Shown: positions 43,883 to 53,638, counted from the stretch's first letter. The stretch is 64,000 bases of DNA from CAZQRP01 sp964596125 (GCA_964596125.1 CAZQRP010000004.1:1-64000), one strand, 5' to 3'. Notes: a model not told the origin generated them from the letters alone. A program made the numbers and translations.

Positions 43883-45053
43883 AGTTATCATCAGCCTGGG
43901 TTACCCGGTTGTCTTCCACTGGACAGTCCTGGCAGTCCTGCTGGGAGTGCTCATCTTTTCAGCTTTTAAGCACATGGTTCCTCTGCTGGCTACTACATCT
44001 TTCTTGCTGGTACTACCTGTCCTGTCCCGGTTCTGGAGCTACTATGCCCTTAGAAGTCTATCGGTAGAAATGAGCACCAGTCACAGCCGTGCTTTTCCAG
44101 GCGAGAAAGTAGAGATTACCTTTGTATTGATCAACAAAGGATTACCCCTTCCCTGGTTGGAAATCGAAATGGAGCTGCCCTATCGCCTGGCCACGGGTAA
44201 AAGGCCTGGCAGCCCCTACACCTGGGAACGGCTGCGCTGGATCACTGCCCTTTCACCCGGACAGGTTATCACCTGGAAGCACACCCTAGAAGCTAAAGCG
44301 CGAGGGGACTACCAGCCGGGACCGCTCCGGCTACGCTCGGGAGATATATTCGGGCTTTTCCCCAGGGAACTGATCGAGCCTTACTTTGGCAGGTTACTGG
44401 TCTACCCGCAGATACTCCCGCTGAGTAAGCTGAGTCTCCCCTTGAAAGCACTCTTCGGCGAAAAGCCAGCCCCCAGGAGCATCTATGATGATACCAGCCG
44501 GTTGGCTGGATCACGCGACTACCGTTACGATGACCCCTTCAAGCACATTCACTGGAAAGCCAGCGCCGCTCACAGTATGTTACAGACCCGGCAGTACGAG
44601 TCCAGCACCAGCCTCAGCCTGCTCCTCATTCTGGATGTGCAGAGCTTTCCGGAGGAAGATGAAGAATTCGAGCGTGCTATAACTACGGTAGCCTCCCTGG
44701 CTTACGAAGCCCATCAGCAGGGATTTGCAGTGGGGCTGACAACGAACAGCGAGCCAGAGGTGTGGATATCGATAGGGAGTGGGCGGAACCATCTGATGCA
44801 AATGCTGGAAGCCCTGGCGCGAGTCACCGCCAGGTCGCGGGTGTCTCTTTATGAACAGATGGACAAATTCCGGACCATCCTGCCTCCGGGAGCTACGCTG
44901 GTGGTGGTTACACACACCAGGACGCCTACCCTCACCAGCCTGTCAAGCCGGCTAGAACAAAAAGGGTATTCACTCCTCTGCGTGATTATGGAACAGACTG
45001 CAGAGCAGAACAGACCTGCTATCGTATCCCTTACCGGAAAGACTTACTCATGA
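43827..45053 (+). CDS. DUF58 protein (VWA-like), MoxR partner
   Basis: A 408-residue protein with two N-terminal helices (about 32-70), a beta-rich middle, and the DUF58 core SRDYRYDDPFKHIHWKASAA (about 228-247), with a VWA-like C-terminal domain. It overlaps the MoxR gene by 56 bp. The start is taken as TTG 43827 because of aaggag just upstream; there is no other good start near. Together with MoxR it is thought to act on envelope or secreted targets. Confidence 0.87.
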   Translation: MQTSFPPSPSRQKSGAPHKVIISLGYPVVFHWTVLAVLLGVLIFSAFKHMVPLLATTSFLLVLPVLSRFWSYYALRSLSVEMSTSHSRAFPGEKVEITFVLINKGLPLPWLEIEMELPYRLATGKRPGSPYTWERLRWITALSPGQVITWKHTLEAKARGDYQPGPLRLRSGDIFGLFPRELIEPYFGRLLVYPQILPLSKLSLPLKALFGEKPAPRSIYDDTSRLAGSRDYRYDDPFKHIHWKASAAHSMLQTRQYESSTSLSLLLILDVQSFPEEDEEFERAITTVASLAYEAHQQGFAVGLTTNSEPEVWISIGSGRNHLMQMLEALARVTARSRVSLYEQMDKFRTILPPGATLVVVTHTRTPTLTSLSSRLEQKGYSLLCVIMEQTAEQNRPAIVSLTGKTYS

Positions 45054-46384
45054 GACCGACTTCACTATTCACACTATTTTATTGTGCAGTTCTGGGAATG
45101 GAGCTGAGCTACCTGTATATCCTGGCATCGCTCCTAAGTGGCCCCATCTATACCCGTGTACTCATCCTGCTCCTTTACCCCACGGCTCTTTTATCGAGGA
45201 TCACCCTGAATCGGTCGGCCTTGCCGCACCGGTTGAGGTTTACTCTGGAACTGACCTGGGTCACGCTGGTTATACTGCTGGTCGCCGTAGAGCGATTGCT
45301 TAGCAGCCTGGCGGCCGGGCAAGCAGATTTTTTTGGCATTATCCTGCGAATGGTGTTCTGCGGACTTACCTGGTTGCTGGGGCACACCGTATCTCACGAG
45401 GAGATGAATTATTCCAGCATCTCCTTCCGTCTCATGATTGGCGTTGTAGCCGTGCTGGTGTTTTCGCAGATCGCGGGCAGTGCCCTGCCGGTTTTCCTCT
45501 TCTTCCTGCTGGTCCCGCTGGCTTTGTTCCTTACGCGCTGGTCAAGCTCACTCTCCCGTGGAGCAGCGGTAGTACATCCTCTGCATCCAGGCCATCTGTT
45601 TCTTGCCGGAGCAAGCCTAATGGTGCCCGGTATGGCCCTGATTCTACTTCTCTCCCCCGATGTGGCCCGTGCCATCGTAGACTGGTTGCGGAATATCTTG
45701 ATGAAACTATCGGACTGGCTGATGGCCCAGCAGCAAGCGGCAGCCAAGCCGCCCACCGATTTCAAATTTGACTTTAGCTGCAATATACGACCGGAAAGCG
45801 AGGGGATGCCCGCTCCCATGCCCCTCCCCCCCCCATCCGATGGCACACCCGGCATAAGCCCCGTGGTCATCTGGATTATCGTATTTGCCATCCTTCTGGC
45901 AATACTGGTCCTTATCGCGTTTGCCTTGAAAAAGCGTAAAACCGGGCGTAAGGCTCGTCCGATAGAGCCGGTCCGGTTCCAGATTCGGATGGTCTCCCTG
46001 GATATGCTCCGCAGTCTGATATCCCTGGTTCCCCAACTACTTAAGCATCTATGGCTCTGGCTAACATCACTCTTCCTGAGATGGAAGAAGCGCCCCAAAC
46101 CGTCGGAAGACCCCTTACTTTCTATTCGAGCCCTCTACCGTAATCTGCTGCGCTGGGCAGCCAGACAAGGAGTAGCTCGCGCTCCTGCCCAGACCCCTCT
46201 AGAGCATTTGGAGCTGCTGGAACAGAAGTTTCCCCTACAGCAGGACGATTTGAAACAGATTACTGCGGCGTACCTGCTGGCCCGCTACAGCCAGAAGCCT
46301 ATTTCTCAAGAAGAATTTGATAGTGCAAAAAAAGCATGGCAGAGGGCAGTGGCATATCATACTCCCTCGCGAGTCAGGACCTGA
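45050..46384 (+). CDS. Membrane protein with C-terminal DUF4129-like domain
   Basis: A 444-residue protein that starts by ATGA overlap with the DUF58 gene. Residues 1-215 hold about seven membrane helices. A Pro-rich linker (APMPLPPPSDGTPG, about 257-270) and one more helix (about 272-298) follow. The cytoplasmic C-terminus (about 355-435: LLSIRALYRNLLRWAARQGV, RAPAQTPLEHLE) matches the DUF4129 pattern found at the end of transglutaminase-like MoxR-operon proteins. No transglutaminase domain is visible. Confidence 0.8.
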   Translation: MRPTSLFTLFYCAVLGMELSYLYILASLLSGPIYTRVLILLLYPTALLSRITLNRSALPHRLRFTLELTWVTLVILLVAVERLLSSLAAGQADFFGIILRMVFCGLTWLLGHTVSHEEMNYSSISFRLMIGVVAVLVFSQIAGSALPVFLFFLLVPLALFLTRWSSSLSRGAAVVHPLHPGHLFLAGASLMVPGMALILLLSPDVARAIVDWLRNILMKLSDWLMAQQQAAAKPPTDFKFDFSCNIRPESEGMPAPMPLPPPSDGTPGISPVVIWIIVFAILLAILVLIAFALKKRKTGRKARPIEPVRFQIRMVSLDMLRSLISLVPQLLKHLWLWLTSLFLRWKKRPKPSEDPLLSIRALYRNLLRWAARQGVARAPAQTPLEHLELLEQKFPLQQDDLKQITAAYLLARYSQKPISQEEFDSAKKAWQRAVAYHTPSRVRT

Positions 46385-46513
46385 TTACTCCGAAGAAGAC
46401 CACAGAGCAGTGCCTGACCTGCAACAGACCAGCCAGGCAGCAGGTCTTCCTTTTAAGCAAAAGTATAGTATTCTCACAGCGATCGCTGACTTAATCAGTA
46501 ACTGGTAGGTAGT

Positions 46514-47059
46514 TCAATCGTGGGTAGTATCACCCTCTCCTAAATTGTTATTGAATAGATTAGCCCGCTCTAATATCATTAATAACCTGTCTTTTTCAGC
46601 TTTAATTTGATTCACCTGAATTTCCTTGATTTTAAGCAAAGACTGCATATATATATCAAACGTCATAAGTGCAACTTTATCTATTCTATACTCAAATTCC
46701 GCCAGCTCTTTAACAAAGGCACCTCCGATGACAGCATCTCCAAGCTGTTCTCTAACAGCTTTCTTGAGCAGGAATATGAACGATACAGCCTCGGAGGGAC
46801 AAAAATCCTGGACCGCTCTCAGACGGACGACATTTTCCAGAGATTTATACAGGTCTCCGGTATCGCTGCCCCTGACAAGTCCATCATATATGGCTTGCAT
46901 TTCTGTCGAGATGGAATATCCAACAGGATTTGCAAACCTGTCTTTACTTTGTTTGAACAATCTGGCCGTTTCAGCAGGATACGTATCTATAACCAGATCG
47001 ACCCACCTTTTCAAGATTGCCGCTTCTTTATCCAATAACAGGGATGGTAACTTCGTCAT
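46514..47059 (-). CDS. RsbRD N-terminal domain protein
   Basis: A 181-residue helical protein with the RsbRD_N pattern: LLLDKEAAILKRWVDLVIDT (about 7-26), FANPVGYSI (about 42-50), and RLRAVQDFCPSEAVSFIFLL (about 80-99). No STAS domain follows, so it is a stand-alone sensor module. In some sulfate reducers such proteins are encoded next to dsr genes. It is 45 bp after hemL on the same strand and ends the long dsr/heme gene run. It may act in signalling that couples cell state to the sulfite reduction genes (inference). Confidence 0.82.
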   Translation of the reverse strand: MTKLPSLLLDKEAAILKRWVDLVIDTYPAETARLFKQSKDRFANPVGYSISTEMQAIYDGLVRGSDTGDLYKSLENVVRLRAVQDFCPSEAVSFIFLLKKAVREQLGDAVIGGAFVKELAEFEYRIDKVALMTFDIYMQSLLKIKEIQVNQIKAEKDRLLMILERANLFNNNLGEGDTTHD

Positions 47060-47103
47060 CTCAACTCTAAAAATGAAGTGTCAGAATGAAGTGTGCGGAT
47101 ATC

Positions 47104-48414
47104 CTATTCTTTTCCAAGGTTGTTAAAAACTTCATGGATCACAGAACCGGTAGTCTCAATGTCATTATCATTATGGGCTGAAGATAGGAAATTAGCTTCA
47201 AATGGTGAGGGTGGCAGGTATATACCGTTTATCAGCATCCGGTGAAAAAACTTCTTATAAAGGTCTGTATCAGTGGAGCGGGCGGTCTCATAGTTTTTCA
47301 CGGGCACTGGACTGAAAAAGATAGTAAACATTGAGCCGATTCTTGACAGCTCCAGGCGTATACCGGTCTGACTGGCAGCCAAGACAATAGTCTCTTCCAG
47401 ACGGGATGCTCTACTATCCAGTTTCTTATAGATTGTTGAATCTCTCAATAATTTCAGCGTTTCGATGCCCGCAGTCATGGCAACAGGATTACCTGAGAGA
47501 GTCCCGGCCTGATAGACCGGTCCAAGCGGGGCTACCATTTCCATTAGTTCCCTTCTGCCACCATAAGCCCCTACTGGTAGTCCTCCACCGATTATCTTAC
47601 CAAGGCAGGTCAGGTCGGGCATAATGCCATACAGTGTCTGTGCCCCACCATATTCCACACGAAAACCGGTGATTACTTCATCGAATATTAGCAGAGATTC
47701 AAACTCACTCGTTAACCTGCGCAGACCGGATAAGTAGCCCTGCTCGGGTACTACTACACCCATATTAGCTGCAACAGGCTCGATAATTACAGCAGCTATT
47801 TCCGAACCGCTTTCCCTGAATATCTGCTCTGCAATATCCAGGTCATTATATGGAATCACCACCGTATCAGCCGTAAACGAAGAGGGTACCCCAGGCGACG
47901 AAGGAATCCCCAAAGTAGCGACACCCGAGCCTGCGCTGGCTAATAGACCGTCATAATGACCGTGGTAATTGCCGGAAAATTTGACTATTTTGTCTCTTCC
48001 AGTATAAGCTCTGGCGAGGCGGATCGCACTCATGGTAGCCTCTGTACCGGAGTTTACAAAACGTACCATATCAACTGAAGGCAGTGCGGTGCAGATTAAC
48101 TCGGCAAGGGTTGTTTCCAGCCTGGTGGGCGCTCCATAGCTGGTACCATCTTCGACAACCTTCTTAAGAGCAGAAACAACACGAGGACTTGCATGTCCCA
48201 GAATAAGTGCCCCCCAGGAACATACGTAATCAATATATTCATTACCATCTACATCGTATATTTTGGAACCATGCCCGCAATTTATGAAGGGAGGATGCCC
48301 GCCTACCGCATAAAAAGACCGGACCGGGCTATTGACACCACCTGGTATATACTGTTTGGCATTATCGAATAGTTCGCTTGAACGTTTAAACCTTTCCATC
48401 ATGATAGATATCAA
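47104..48414 (-). CDS. hemL: Glutamate-1-semialdehyde 2,1-aminomutase
   Basis: A 436-residue class III PLP aminotransferase. The diagnostic PGGVNSPVRSFYAVGG (about 24-39) and NYHGHYDG (about 149-156), with FDEVITGFR (PLP Asp) and the Schiff-base Lys in LGKIIGGGLPVGAYGG, identify it as HemL. It converts glutamate-1-semialdehyde to 5-aminolevulinate, the entry to tetrapyrrole synthesis. It overlaps hemB by 4 bp. hemA (glutamyl-tRNA reductase) is not in the window. Confidence 0.97.
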   Translation of the reverse strand: MISIMMERFKRSSELFDNAKQYIPGGVNSPVRSFYAVGGHPPFINCGHGSKIYDVDGNEYIDYVCSWGALILGHASPRVVSALKKVVEDGTSYGAPTRLETTLAELICTALPSVDMVRFVNSGTEATMSAIRLARAYTGRDKIVKFSGNYHGHYDGLLASAGSGVATLGIPSSPGVPSSFTADTVVIPYNDLDIAEQIFRESGSEIAAVIIEPVAANMGVVVPEQGYLSGLRRLTSEFESLLIFDEVITGFRVEYGGAQTLYGIMPDLTCLGKIIGGGLPVGAYGGRRELMEMVAPLGPVYQAGTLSGNPVAMTAGIETLKLLRDSTIYKKLDSRASRLEETIVLAASQTGIRLELSRIGSMFTIFFSPVPVKNYETARSTDTDLYKKFFHRMLINGIYLPPSPFEANFLSSAHNDNDIETTGSVIHEVFNNLGKE

Positions 48415-49391
48415 CCATGGGATAACCAGCGAGCAACATCAGGCGCGTGGTAGGTAATGATTATATCGGCTCCCGCCCTCTTTATAGCCGTTAAAATTTC
48501 CAGTACTGCTCGCTGTTCATCTATCCAGCCTTTCTGCGCAGCAGCTTTTACCATGCAGAACTCGCCGCTAACGTTATATACTGCCAGAGGATAATTGAAA
48601 TTGTCACGTACGGTGCGAACAACGTCTAAATACGGTAAGGCAGGTTTGACCATAATGATATCAGCACCTTCGGAAACATCCTGCTCCACCTCTCTCAACG
48701 CTTCACGTACATTTGGCGGGTCCATCTGATAGGTAGACCGGTCGCCAAATTGTGGCGCACAATATGCAGCTTCCCGGAACGGTCCATAAAAAGCAGATGC
48801 ATATTTCACGGTATATGACATTATGGGTACAAGCGGAAATCCCGCACTGTCGAGAGCAGCCCGTAGAGCTTTAACTCTGCCATCCATCATATCCGATGGG
48901 GCTACGATATCAGCACCTGCCTGAGCATGAGAAACAGCCACTCTGGATAATATTTCCAGTGTTCTGTCATTTTCCACATAACCATCTACCACTACTCCAC
49001 AATGTCCGTGGCTTGTATATTCACACAGGCATACATCGGTAGCAACGACGATTTCAGGCACAGTCTTTTTTATTACCTTTACGGCTTCCTGAATGACACC
49101 CTCCGGGTGATATGCAGCAGAGCCCGTCTCATCCTTGTGTTCTGGTATACCGAATAGCAGAAGAGCCGGAATCCCCAGTTGGGCAATCTTTTCTATTTCC
49201 AGAGGTAACAGGTCAACAGAGACATGGAATATCCCCGGCATAGAGACTATTTCTTGCCGTACTTTCTTCCCCTCCACAATAAATAGAGGATACATAAGGT
49301 CATCAATATCAACCTTTGTTTCCCTTACTAAAGACTGAATCTCCTTAGTACGACGCAAGCGGCGCAGGCGAAGTTCAGGAAAATTACTCAT
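48411..49391 (-). CDS. hemB: Porphobilinogen synthase
   Basis: A 326-residue HemB. It starts RLRRLRRTKEIQSLVRETKV; the zinc site region VCLCEYTSHGHCG (three Cys), the first active-site Lys in MSYTVKYASAFYGPFREAA and the second in IIMVKPALPYLD are all present. It condenses two 5-aminolevulinate molecules to porphobilinogen. It overlaps hemL and cobA-hemD by 4 bp each, so the three are one tightly coupled unit. Confidence 0.97.
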   Translation of the reverse strand: MSNFPELRLRRLRRTKEIQSLVRETKVDIDDLMYPLFIVEGKKVRQEIVSMPGIFHVSVDLLPLEIEKIAQLGIPALLLFGIPEHKDETGSAAYHPEGVIQEAVKVIKKTVPEIVVATDVCLCEYTSHGHCGVVVDGYVENDRTLEILSRVAVSHAQAGADIVAPSDMMDGRVKALRAALDSAGFPLVPIMSYTVKYASAFYGPFREAAYCAPQFGDRSTYQMDPPNVREALREVEQDVSEGADIIMVKPALPYLDVVRTVRDNFNYPLAVYNVSGEFCMVKAAAQKGWIDEQRAVLEILTAIKRAGADIIITYHAPDVARWLSHG

Positions 49392-50917
49392 TCCACCCTC
49401 CCTTGTACATATTTTACGATAGCCTGCAGCAGCCCGGAAGTCGTGTGCTCATGAGCTACAATATCAACTTTAATATCGAACTCTTTTGCTTTCGCTGCCG
49501 TCTTGGGGCCTATACAGGCTATAATCATACTATTTAGTACAGTAGCAACCTTTTTTCTCTCGTTTAATATTTTGAAAAGGTTGACCACAGTGGACGCACT
49601 GGTAAAAATGGTAATATCGATTTTGCCGGACAAAAGAGCCTCACGGCTCTCATCGGAGACCTCGTACTCCGGTTCCGTTTTATAGGCAACTACTTCATCC
49701 ACTACAGCACCCATTTTCACAAGTCCGCTGGCCAACTCTCTATCGGCTATATCCGCCCGGGGTAAAAGAACCCGCGCTCCCGCCATATTTTCTTTTTTCA
49801 GTCCCGTTAAGAGGCCTCTGGAAGTATACGTCTTGGGTATGTAATCCGGAATGATCCCTCTTTCACCGAGAGCGCCGGCAGTGGCAGGACCGATAGCTCC
49901 TATCTGAACAGTTTTCAACTGCTGTACCTTACTACCCAGTGCCTGCACTCTGGTAAAAAAAGCATTAACACCATTTACGCTGGTAAATAGTATCCAGTTA
50001 TAGTCATCTAATCTGCCGATAGCACCATCCAGCTCCTCAGTGGAATCGAGAGGTCTTATCTCTATTGTTGGCATCTCCACGGTAATCGCGCCGTATTCCC
50101 TTAAGCGATCCAACAACTGGCTGGATTGACGCTTTGCTCTCGTTACCAAGACCCGCTTACCGAAAAGCGGCCGGGTGTCAAACCAGCGTAATCGCTGCCG
50201 CAGCTTTACAACCTCACCGATTACCACAACTCCGGGCGCTTTCAACTTTGCCTGTTTTACCTTATCTGCAATGGTATCCAGCCTGCCTTCCACTGTAATT
50301 TGAGAAAGCCCTGTGCCATTACATATCACGGCAACAGGTGTCGAAGGCTTTTTCCCATTTTTTATCAATGTAGCTACTATATTCCTGAGATTTGTTATCC
50401 CCATCAAAAAGACTAATGTCCCTTCACCGGCAGACCATTCCTCCTGTGAACTGTCTGCCTTATTTATTGCCCTGTGACCGGTATACACTGTAAAAGAGGA
50501 CGAGACATTTCGGTGCGTTACAGGTATCCCGGCATATGCCGGCACTGCTACGGCTGAAGATACGCCCGGTACAACCTCAAAGGGTATCTTTTCCTTTGCT
50601 AATACAGCCACTTCCTCTCCGCCACGCCCTAATACAAAAGGATCGCCTCCCTTCAATCTTACAACAACATTACCTTGCTTGGCTTTATCTAACAGCAATT
50701 TATTTATCTCACCCTGCTCCCTTGCATGGTAATCCGGCGACTTACCCACATATATTTTCTCGGCTCCGGGTGCGGCATCAAGAAGGGTGTTATCAATAAG
50801 CCGGTCATAGATAATCACATCGGCTTTTTCAAGGCATCTAAGACCTTTTACTGTGATTAATTCAGCATCACCGGGACCTGCGCCAACTAAATAAACTTTA
50901 CCCGGTACCATTGACAC
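49388..50917 (-). CDS. cobA-hemD: Uroporphyrinogen-III C-methyltransferase / uroporphyrinogen-III synthase fusion
   Basis: A 509-residue fusion. Residues about 5-245 are CobA/SumT: VYLVGAGPGDAELITVKGLR, YHAREQGEIN, VVRLKGGDPFVLGRGGEE and PVTHR. Residues about 255-505 are HemD (GKRVLVTRAKRQ, ILFTSVNGVNAF, AIGPATAGAL, TSASTVVNL). The protein closes the ring to uroporphyrinogen III and methylates it to precorrin-2, the direct precursor of siroheme. GTG 50917 follows cggagg closely; ATG 50911 is an alternative. Its 5' end overlaps the frame of the broken hemC. Confidence 0.96.
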   Translation of the reverse strand: MSMVPGKVYLVGAGPGDAELITVKGLRCLEKADVIIYDRLIDNTLLDAAPGAEKIYVGKSPDYHAREQGEINKLLLDKAKQGNVVVRLKGGDPFVLGRGGEEVAVLAKEKIPFEVVPGVSSAVAVPAYAGIPVTHRNVSSSFTVYTGHRAINKADSSQEEWSAGEGTLVFLMGITNLRNIVATLIKNGKKPSTPVAVICNGTGLSQITVEGRLDTIADKVKQAKLKAPGVVVIGEVVKLRQRLRWFDTRPLFGKRVLVTRAKRQSSQLLDRLREYGAITVEMPTIEIRPLDSTEELDGAIGRLDDYNWILFTSVNGVNAFFTRVQALGSKVQQLKTVQIGAIGPATAGALGERGIIPDYIPKTYTSRGLLTGLKKENMAGARVLLPRADIADRELASGLVKMGAVVDEVVAYKTEPEYEVSDESREALLSGKIDITIFTSASTVVNLFKILNERKKVATVLNSMIIACIGPKTAAKAKEFDIKVDIVAHEHTTSGLLQAIVKYVQGRVE

Positions 50918-51585
50918 TATGTCCTCCGCCGTTACTGAGAGTCCCCATATTCAATAGCCCTTGTGCTAAATCGTCTGCCAGCTTACCCGGCTGGTGAAGG
51001 TCATTTTTTTCCGCAGCATACACTATCCTCCCATTGTGAACAACCATACCCCTCTTCCCAGCCCAGCCGTATTATAGCCGACGCAGCAACTATAATGCCA
51101 TCGACAGTACCACTGAATACCTTTTTCGGGCGAGAGTCCACATTCCCTCTGATCTCGACAACGTTCAGGCCAGATCGATACGAACTCACCTGAGCAATGC
51201 GTCTCGGACTTCTTGTCCCTACTGTTGAGTGAGCGGCAAGCTGCCGAAGTGTTTCACCTCTGGAGACGAAAACATCCCGCGGATCAAGTCGCTCTGTGAC
51301 TGCTGCTATTTGAAGCCCCTCAACCTCCTGAACAGGTAGGTCTTTGAGACTATGTACCGCTACGTCAACTTCGCCATTCAACAGGGCATACTGAATTTCC
51401 TTGACAAACATGCCGGTTTGGGTCCAATCCCCGAATGTATCCAAAGACATATCGCCACTCGTTTTAACTTTCTAAATACTAAATTTCAGGTGAGGATGCA
51501 GCTTTGTAAGGATTGCAAGTACCGATCTGGCTTGAATTTCAGCCAACTTACTGGCCCGCGAACCAATGATAATCTCTGTTTTCAC
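50898..51585 (-). pseudogene. hemC: Broken hydroxymethylbilane synthase gene
   Basis: From GTG 51585 the frame reads VKTEIIIGSRASKLAEIQAR and on to FSI, then a TAG stop, then KVKTSGD. The usual start of HemC has a sense codon here (consensus L-V-T-I-K-T-T-G-D). The frame goes on through FVKEIQYALLNGEVDVAVHS, LDPRDVFVS and IAQVSSYRSGLNVVEIRGNV to RLGWEEG. There it jumps: the next expected 75 or so residues, including the invariant Cys that carries the dipyrromethane cofactor, are missing. Domain 3 resumes in another frame as RGMVVHNGRIVYAAEKND and ends at 50898. Two independent lesions mean no working HemC can be made from here unless the assembly is wrong. Confidence 0.85.
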
Positions 51586-51657
51586 CTCTATTATCTTCCA
51601 GTCTGACCAGTCCCAATGGCGAGCTTTCCTCTCATCTCAATACTGATGAAACTACGG

Positions 51658-51993
51658 TCAGAAATTGATGACATCGTTATGCAAAACCAGATCAAGAATT
51701 TCATCCATCGTTGACTCTTTACCTGCTGCTAATTTGCCGGTGAGCTCCAGTTGATTGACACATAATTTGCCAGCAATAATCTTTACCCCTTTTTCTTCGA
51801 GTCGTTTTAAATGCGTGAGCACAGGAGAATCTTCAGTCAATAAGTTGACCGATGTATTCCAGAAGATAATAGCTAAAGGAACGTCATCTCTATGTGATAA
51901 TCGCTCTAACAAGTTCACCAGTATTTCGAAACCGAGATCCGGGTCCCCGTATCCACAGGCTTCAGAGCCAAATACTATAACTTTGTCAACCAT
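51658..51993 (-). CDS. YedF-like DsrE-family protein
   Basis: 111 residues from ATG 51993, which has gcaggaag at good spacing (the frame is open further up but without a site). The sequence (VIVFGSEACGYGDPDLGFEI, then FWNTSVNLLTEDSPVLTHLK, then GVKIIAGKLCVNQLELTGKL) matches the C-terminal DsrE-like domain of YedF proteins. The Cys in GKLCVNQL is at the spot of the conserved Cys of that domain. It may take part in sulfur transfer. The stand-alone domain, without the TusA part, sits between dsrK2 and hemC in the same run. Confidence 0.82.
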   Translation of the reverse strand: MVDKVIVFGSEACGYGDPDLGFEILVNLLERLSHRDDVPLAIIFWNTSVNLLTEDSPVLTHLKRLEEKGVKIIAGKLCVNQLELTGKLAAGKESTMDEILDLVLHNDVINF

Positions 51994-52030
51994 TTCAGGT
52001 CTTCCTGCAATTTTCTGTGGTCTACTCAGA

Positions 52031-53638
52031 TTAGCGCCAGTCCCATTCAATAAAAGGCTTACCGATATCTACCATGGCATTAACTATCAGCTCAACAAGC
52101 CCGCCATATAGTATGCCAGTCCTCTCCCAGACAGCATAGTACTCGAACATATCCCTGATCTGTCCCTTACAATTAGAACAGGGCGCACAAACATATTTTT
52201 TAATCTCGGGACTAATTTCTCCCTGGAATGACTCAAGTATCTGCTTGAGCTTCATCCTCCCCGAAACACTTGCCCTCCAGGAAGGGAAATTCATGGACTG
52301 AGTTATCGCAAACCCACCACCGCCACCGCAACAATAATTTTCGACTCCGTGTGGTTTCATTTCCCTGAACTGGGGACATATCTTCCTGAGTATCTTTCTC
52401 TGGGGTTCCACGATGCCGCTTAATCGTACCAGGTTACATGGGTCGTGAAGTGTAACCGGAAAATTGTTTTTGCCTGGATCCAGTCTAATCTTATCATTAC
52501 ATACCAGGTCCTCAAGTAGAGGTAGGGCACTTTCACGGGGAATATTAAGTTCCCCGGTTAAAATTCTATCAGCAACTACCAGTAAGGCTTTGTGCGAGTG
52601 TCCGCATTCTCCCACACACATTTTTTTAACTCCGAGTTGCCGGGCAACCTGAGCATGCCTGATCGCTATCCGCGCTAGCTGCACATCATCATACCAGACT
52701 CCGTAATTAACAGCATCATAACCTACCAACTCGCTGGAAAGGGTCCAGCTTATTCCTGCAGTCGTAAAAATAATGGCAAATGCTTCGATATTCTCCGGCC
52801 AGGAGATAAATTCTCCAGCGTTGTGAAGTAATAAGATATCTGCTCCAACTTTATCGACCGGTATTTTAATGTTTTTACCGGTTTTTTCTTCAATCTCATC
52901 CTCAATAAAATCAAGTATATTTGCCAACGCTTTCGGCGAGATACCAGTGCTGGAACCGCTGTTTAATTGTCGCACTGTACCGAGCTCATGGAGCTCTTTC
53001 GGCGCAATACCCAGTTCCTGGCTAAACAGTTTTCTGATTTCTCTGGTGATCAGCGCATTGTCAACACCTATAGGACATGACTGGGCACATCTCCGGCACA
53101 GAGTACATCGATAAGACAATTCTGCCAGCCTTACCAGTGTATTCCAATTAAGCTCAATGTCATTTCCTTTGAACTTTGATAAAAATTTCCCGTTCTTCTT
53201 AAAATATTTACCGACGATGCTGCGAAAAACGTCCGAACGATACGTAGGTCTGTAGATCTCCTGCTTGCCGCTGGCAATATATATAGGGCAGGCTTCACTA
53301 CACGTCTGACACCTGGCGCAGTAATCGAGAGAAAGCATAAGCGGCTGCAAAAAGGTCCAGTTATCCTCTTCCGAGAACAGCTTTCCCAGTCCTGACATGA
53401 ATTGATTGATGAATTGTTCCTCTTCCTTCTTATTTTGAGGTTTGGGTAGACCAACAGCTATCACACCGTCCAGGGAATCCTCGTACTTTTGCCTTTGATC
53501 TTCATTAATCTGTGAAATAGGAGACTCATTACTGTACTCCTCATAAGGATAAGGAAGAGGCATCAGGTCCTCTGCACGTATCTGTATCATCCGCTGTTTG
53601 TGCTTGCTGATATCTTGAATATTTATTTTTTTCTTCAT
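52031..53638 (-). CDS. dsrK: DsrK-like HdrD-type iron-sulfur subunit (second dsrMK pair)
   Basis: A 535-residue protein. The N-terminal ferredoxin-like part has CARCQTCSEACP (about 110-121) and CTLCRRCAQSCP (about 177-188). The C-terminal CCG domains give HDPCNLVRLSG, CCGGGGGF and CAPCSNCKGQ, which in DsrK/HdrD bind the special catalytic 4Fe-4S that splits the DsrC trisulfide or a disulfide. It overlaps dsrM2 by 4 bp. This is a paralogue of the DsrK at 61422-63050 and resembles the dsrMK-only type found in Gram-positive sulfate reducers. Confidence 0.92.
   Translation of the reverse strand: MKKKINIQDISKHKQRMIQIRAEDLMPLPYPYEEYSNESPISQINEDQRQKYEDSLDGVIAVGLPKPQNKKEEEQFINQFMSGLGKLFSEEDNWTFLQPLMLSLDYCARCQTCSEACPIYIASGKQEIYRPTYRSDVFRSIVGKYFKKNGKFLSKFKGNDIELNWNTLVRLAELSYRCTLCRRCAQSCPIGVDNALITREIRKLFSQELGIAPKELHELGTVRQLNSGSSTGISPKALANILDFIEDEIEEKTGKNIKIPVDKVGADILLLHNAGEFISWPENIEAFAIIFTTAGISWTLSSELVGYDAVNYGVWYDDVQLARIAIRHAQVARQLGVKKMCVGECGHSHKALLVVADRILTGELNIPRESALPLLEDLVCNDKIRLDPGKNNFPVTLHDPCNLVRLSGIVEPQRKILRKICPQFREMKPHGVENYCCGGGGGFAITQSMNFPSWRASVSGRMKLKQILESFQGEISPEIKKYVCAPCSNCKGQIRDMFEYYAVWERTGILYGGLVELIVNAMVDIGKPFIEWDWR

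Noticed and set aside
45709..45850. Repeat or low-complexity element in the Pro-rich region of the DUF4129-like gene
   Set aside because: It is a normal Pro-rich linker in frame within a membrane protein.
51451..51585. TAG in hemC read as pyrrolysine or a recoded sense codon
   Set aside because: The same gene also has a deletion and frame change, no recoding signal is visible, and TAG is used as a normal stop elsewhere in the window.
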